From positions 1 through 8,193 of the forward strand of contig JAICQI010000228.1 in the NCBI GenBank assembly GCA_025937955.1: a DNA stretch of 8,193 bases. The letters run 5' to 3'. The stretch's first letter is position 1. Each line of letters opens with the position of its first letter. The notes beneath the pieces are model-generated. The model saw nothing but the letters and a program-made list of their open reading frames with translations. It was not told where the DNA came from and ran no database searches. A program made the position numbers and the translations under genes. Shown here in pieces: positions 6,811 through 8,193 of the stretch. This stretch comes from Pyrinomonadaceae bacterium (lineage in GTDB: Bacteria; Acidobacteriota; Blastocatellia; Pyrinomonadales; Pyrinomonadaceae).

Positions 6811-6900
6811 TTACCACAGATGAACGCGGATCAAAGCCGCGGATAAACACAGATCTGTCGTGTTTATTCGCGGTTCTTGATCCGCGTTCATCGTGGCTAA
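6811..6900. repeat. Second large intergenic palindrome
   Basis: The arms, about 6811-6850 and 6860-6900, pair over some 40 bases with a few mismatches and single-base bulges. Both contain GATGAACGCGGATCAA and AATAAACAC-like or GATAAACAC blocks in inverted order. The 9-base loop (6851-6859) belongs to a small perfect palindrome, ACAGATCTGT. The element fills most of the spacer between the propeller gene, which ends at 6905, and the peptidase start at 6784. It could end transcripts from the propeller gene or protect the peptidase mRNA end. No transposase is present. Sequences of the type CCACAGATGAACGC occur as dispersed intergenic repeats in many environmental bacterial genomes, from general knowledge; copy number here is unknown. 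Confidence 0.8.
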
Positions 6901-6904
6901 AAAA

Positions 6905-8193
6905 TCAGCGAAGCGCGTATTGCCGGCCCGGTGCGTAATTGATCCGGCGGAGTTCCTGCATGCGACCGTCGTTGAGCGTGCCTTCGACGATCTCGTAACC
7001 CAGCAGCGCAAACACTCTGCCGCGCAGGAACAGCGGTCGCGCGTTTCCATACCAATCGATGCACGACGCACGACACCGATCGTCAACCGCTCTCTCAGGC
7101 TGCGAACCGAGCTCGCCCACTTCGTGAAATTGTAACGAGTCGTTTCGCAGGAAGAGAATTGCCGCAGAATCCTGGAACAAGTGTTTGTACCCGGCACGGC
7201 CTGGTACGCTGATCGGCAGACCGAGTGTGCCCGTGTCATCGCCATCCGGTTTGTAGAAGAACCCGTGACTGCGCAGCTCGCCCTGCGACGCCCCTTTCCG
7301 CGTGTAGCGCGAAGCGATCTCCGGCCACTGGCCCAGTCGCAACGAAGAGAAGTGCAGGTCTTTGCCGTCAGTGCCGACAATAACAGCATCAGAGCCCATC
7401 TGCTCGATCCGGTCCACACCGTGCGGCAACGTCATTTGGTGCGAGTTGCCGCGAGCCCACTCCACGATGAAGAGGTTTGACTGCTCGGCTTGTTTGGTCG
7501 GATAACCCCAGCCGCTGCCCGTGCCATAGATCAAGTGATTGCCGACGAACCGGTTCTGAAATGTATAGCCTTCAGGCTTCGGCAGCTTGCGATAGCTCGA
7601 GTCAGGCACGATTTCACTCCCATCCGAAAAGCTCATGATGGGAATTCGCATAAGCGCGACTTCGCCGGCGGTAATTTCCGCCTTCCACATCCCGTCGCCC
7701 TGCCCGCGAGACCGTACGAGTACGTTGAGATATTGGTCTTCACTTTGCAGGAATGAAAACTGATCGACAGGACTTCCGGAAGCGCGTAGCGCGCTTGGAC
7801 CAGAACCATCCAAAGGCATTCTGAAGATCAGCCCGGTAGCCCGTTCGTTGCGGCCCAACGACGTGGTCCAAACATAAACTGAATCAGGTGAAACGTAGAA
7901 TACGTGTCCTGGAGGTCCAATAACGCTCGTCGCCCGGCAATCAAAACCGCCACCAGCGAGATCGCACACGGTGACAGTGTGCAGGGCCATGCCGTACGCA
8001 TCGTTGAAATCTGTTTGCGGGCGGTAGACTCGAGTCGCGGGCACAATGCGTTGGAACTCTTCCACTGTGGCGCCCTTGTGCCATTTCCTGACTGCTGGAA
8101 AAAACGACTGATAAGCATTGCCGTAGTAGAGATAGTGCGGAGCGTAGAAGATCAGTTTGTTACCGATGAGACGGCTCGCGTAGTTGCGTGAAG
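6905..8193 (-). CDS. Probable secreted beta-propeller domain protein (5' end outside window)
   Basis: The frame is open from the window edge to the TGA at 6905-6907, giving 428 visible residues with the N-terminus missing. The GTG at 8065 is internal: in-frame sequence with the same character (RLIGNKLIFYAPHYLYYG) continues upstream to the edge. The protein shows repeated beta-strand blade-like segments: RLIGNKLIF, GHVFYVSPDSVYVWTTS, NRFVGNHLIYGTG, DAVIVGTDGKDLHFSSL and RGRVFALLGYEIVEG. This pattern resembles the secreted C-terminal beta-propeller family (Beta_propel, COG4880 type), which is distantly related to WD40. Cysteine pairs (CDLAGGGFDC and CRASC) suit a disulfide-containing exported protein. 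No catalytic motif is visible, so a binding or scaffold role is more likely than an enzyme. It sits upstream of the S9 peptidase on the same strand, separated by 120 bases and a palindrome. The family call is from pattern recognition; its function is unknown. Confidence 0.7.
   Translation of the reverse strand, partial: SRNYASRLIGNKLIFYAPHYLYYGNAYQSFFPAVRKWHKGATVEEFQRIVPATRVYRPQTDFNDAYGMALHTVTVCDLAGGGFDCRATSVIGPPGHVFYVSPDSVYVWTTSLGRNERATGLIFRMPLDGSGPSALRASGSPVDQFSFLQSEDQYLNVLVRSRGQGDGMWKAEITAGEVALMRIPIMSFSDGSEIVPDSSYRKLPKPEGYTFQNRFVGNHLIYGTGSGWGYPTKQAEQSNLFIVEWARGNSHQMTLPHGVDRIEQMGSDAVIVGTDGKDLHFSSLRLGQWPEIASRYTRKGASQGELRSHGFFYKPDGDDTGTLGLPISVPGRAGYKHLFQDSAAILFLRNDSLQFHEVGELGSQPERAVDDRCRASCIDWYGNARPLFLRGRVFALLGYEIVEGTLNDGRMQELRRINYAPGRQYALR

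Noticed and set aside
6811..7419. A 202-codon open frame on the - strand overlapping the propeller gene in another frame.
   Set aside because: It is Arg/Ser-rich, shows no recognisable domain, and runs through the palindrome. The propeller frame has coherent beta-strand pattern instead.
8063..8065. GTG as the start of the propeller gene.
   Set aside because: The same frame stays open upstream to the window edge and keeps propeller-like sequence, so the true start is outside the window.

Overview
The window carries two convergent gene blocks that meet at a large palindrome near position 3900. The + strand block (1 to 3861) is a tight four-gene Kai-type cluster: the 3' part of a KaiC ATPase, two adjacent KaiB paralogues, and a PAS/GAF hybrid histidine kinase ending in a receiver domain. 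kaiC and the first kaiB overlap by 4 bases (ATGA). The other gaps are 19 and 6 bases, so one transcript is likely. In cyanobacteria KaiC autophosphorylates and KaiB docks on it as a slow, fold-switching partner. Kinases then read the complex. Here the same kinds of parts are present without KaiA or a SasA-like kinase in view. The natural reading is a KaiC/KaiB timing or stress-signalling module whose output passes through the kinase. That function is inference.

The - strand block (8193 down to 3947) runs from a 5'-truncated, probably secreted beta-propeller protein, through a 120-base spacer holding a second palindrome, into an exported S9 family (DPP IV/acylaminoacyl-peptidase type) serine peptidase. 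A calcineurin-like metallophosphoesterase follows 21 bases after it. The peptidase has an intact Ser539/Asp621/His653 triad. The peptidase and phosphoesterase probably share a transcript. Nothing in the sequence links this block to the Kai genes.

The two non-coding intervals are almost entirely made of long imperfect palindromes. The one between the convergent blocks (3862-3956) has 37-base arms and supplies the phosphoesterase stop codon. A degenerate copy of its sequence module also forms the last codons of the kinase gene. The second (6811-6900) has about 40-base arms of different sequence but a related TAGCCAC-type outer end.

The genome is not a cyanobacterium on this evidence: the KaiB N-terminal extensions, the KaiC coiled-coil tail and the kinase layout are of the kind found in heterotrophic bacteria. 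The S9 peptidase style, moderate G+C and intergenic palindromes suggest Acidobacteriota (Blastocatellia-like) or a similar soil lineage. This is a judgement from style, not from a search. There are no tRNA or rRNA genes, CRISPR arrays or transposase genes in the window, and no gene-free stretch over 300 bases.
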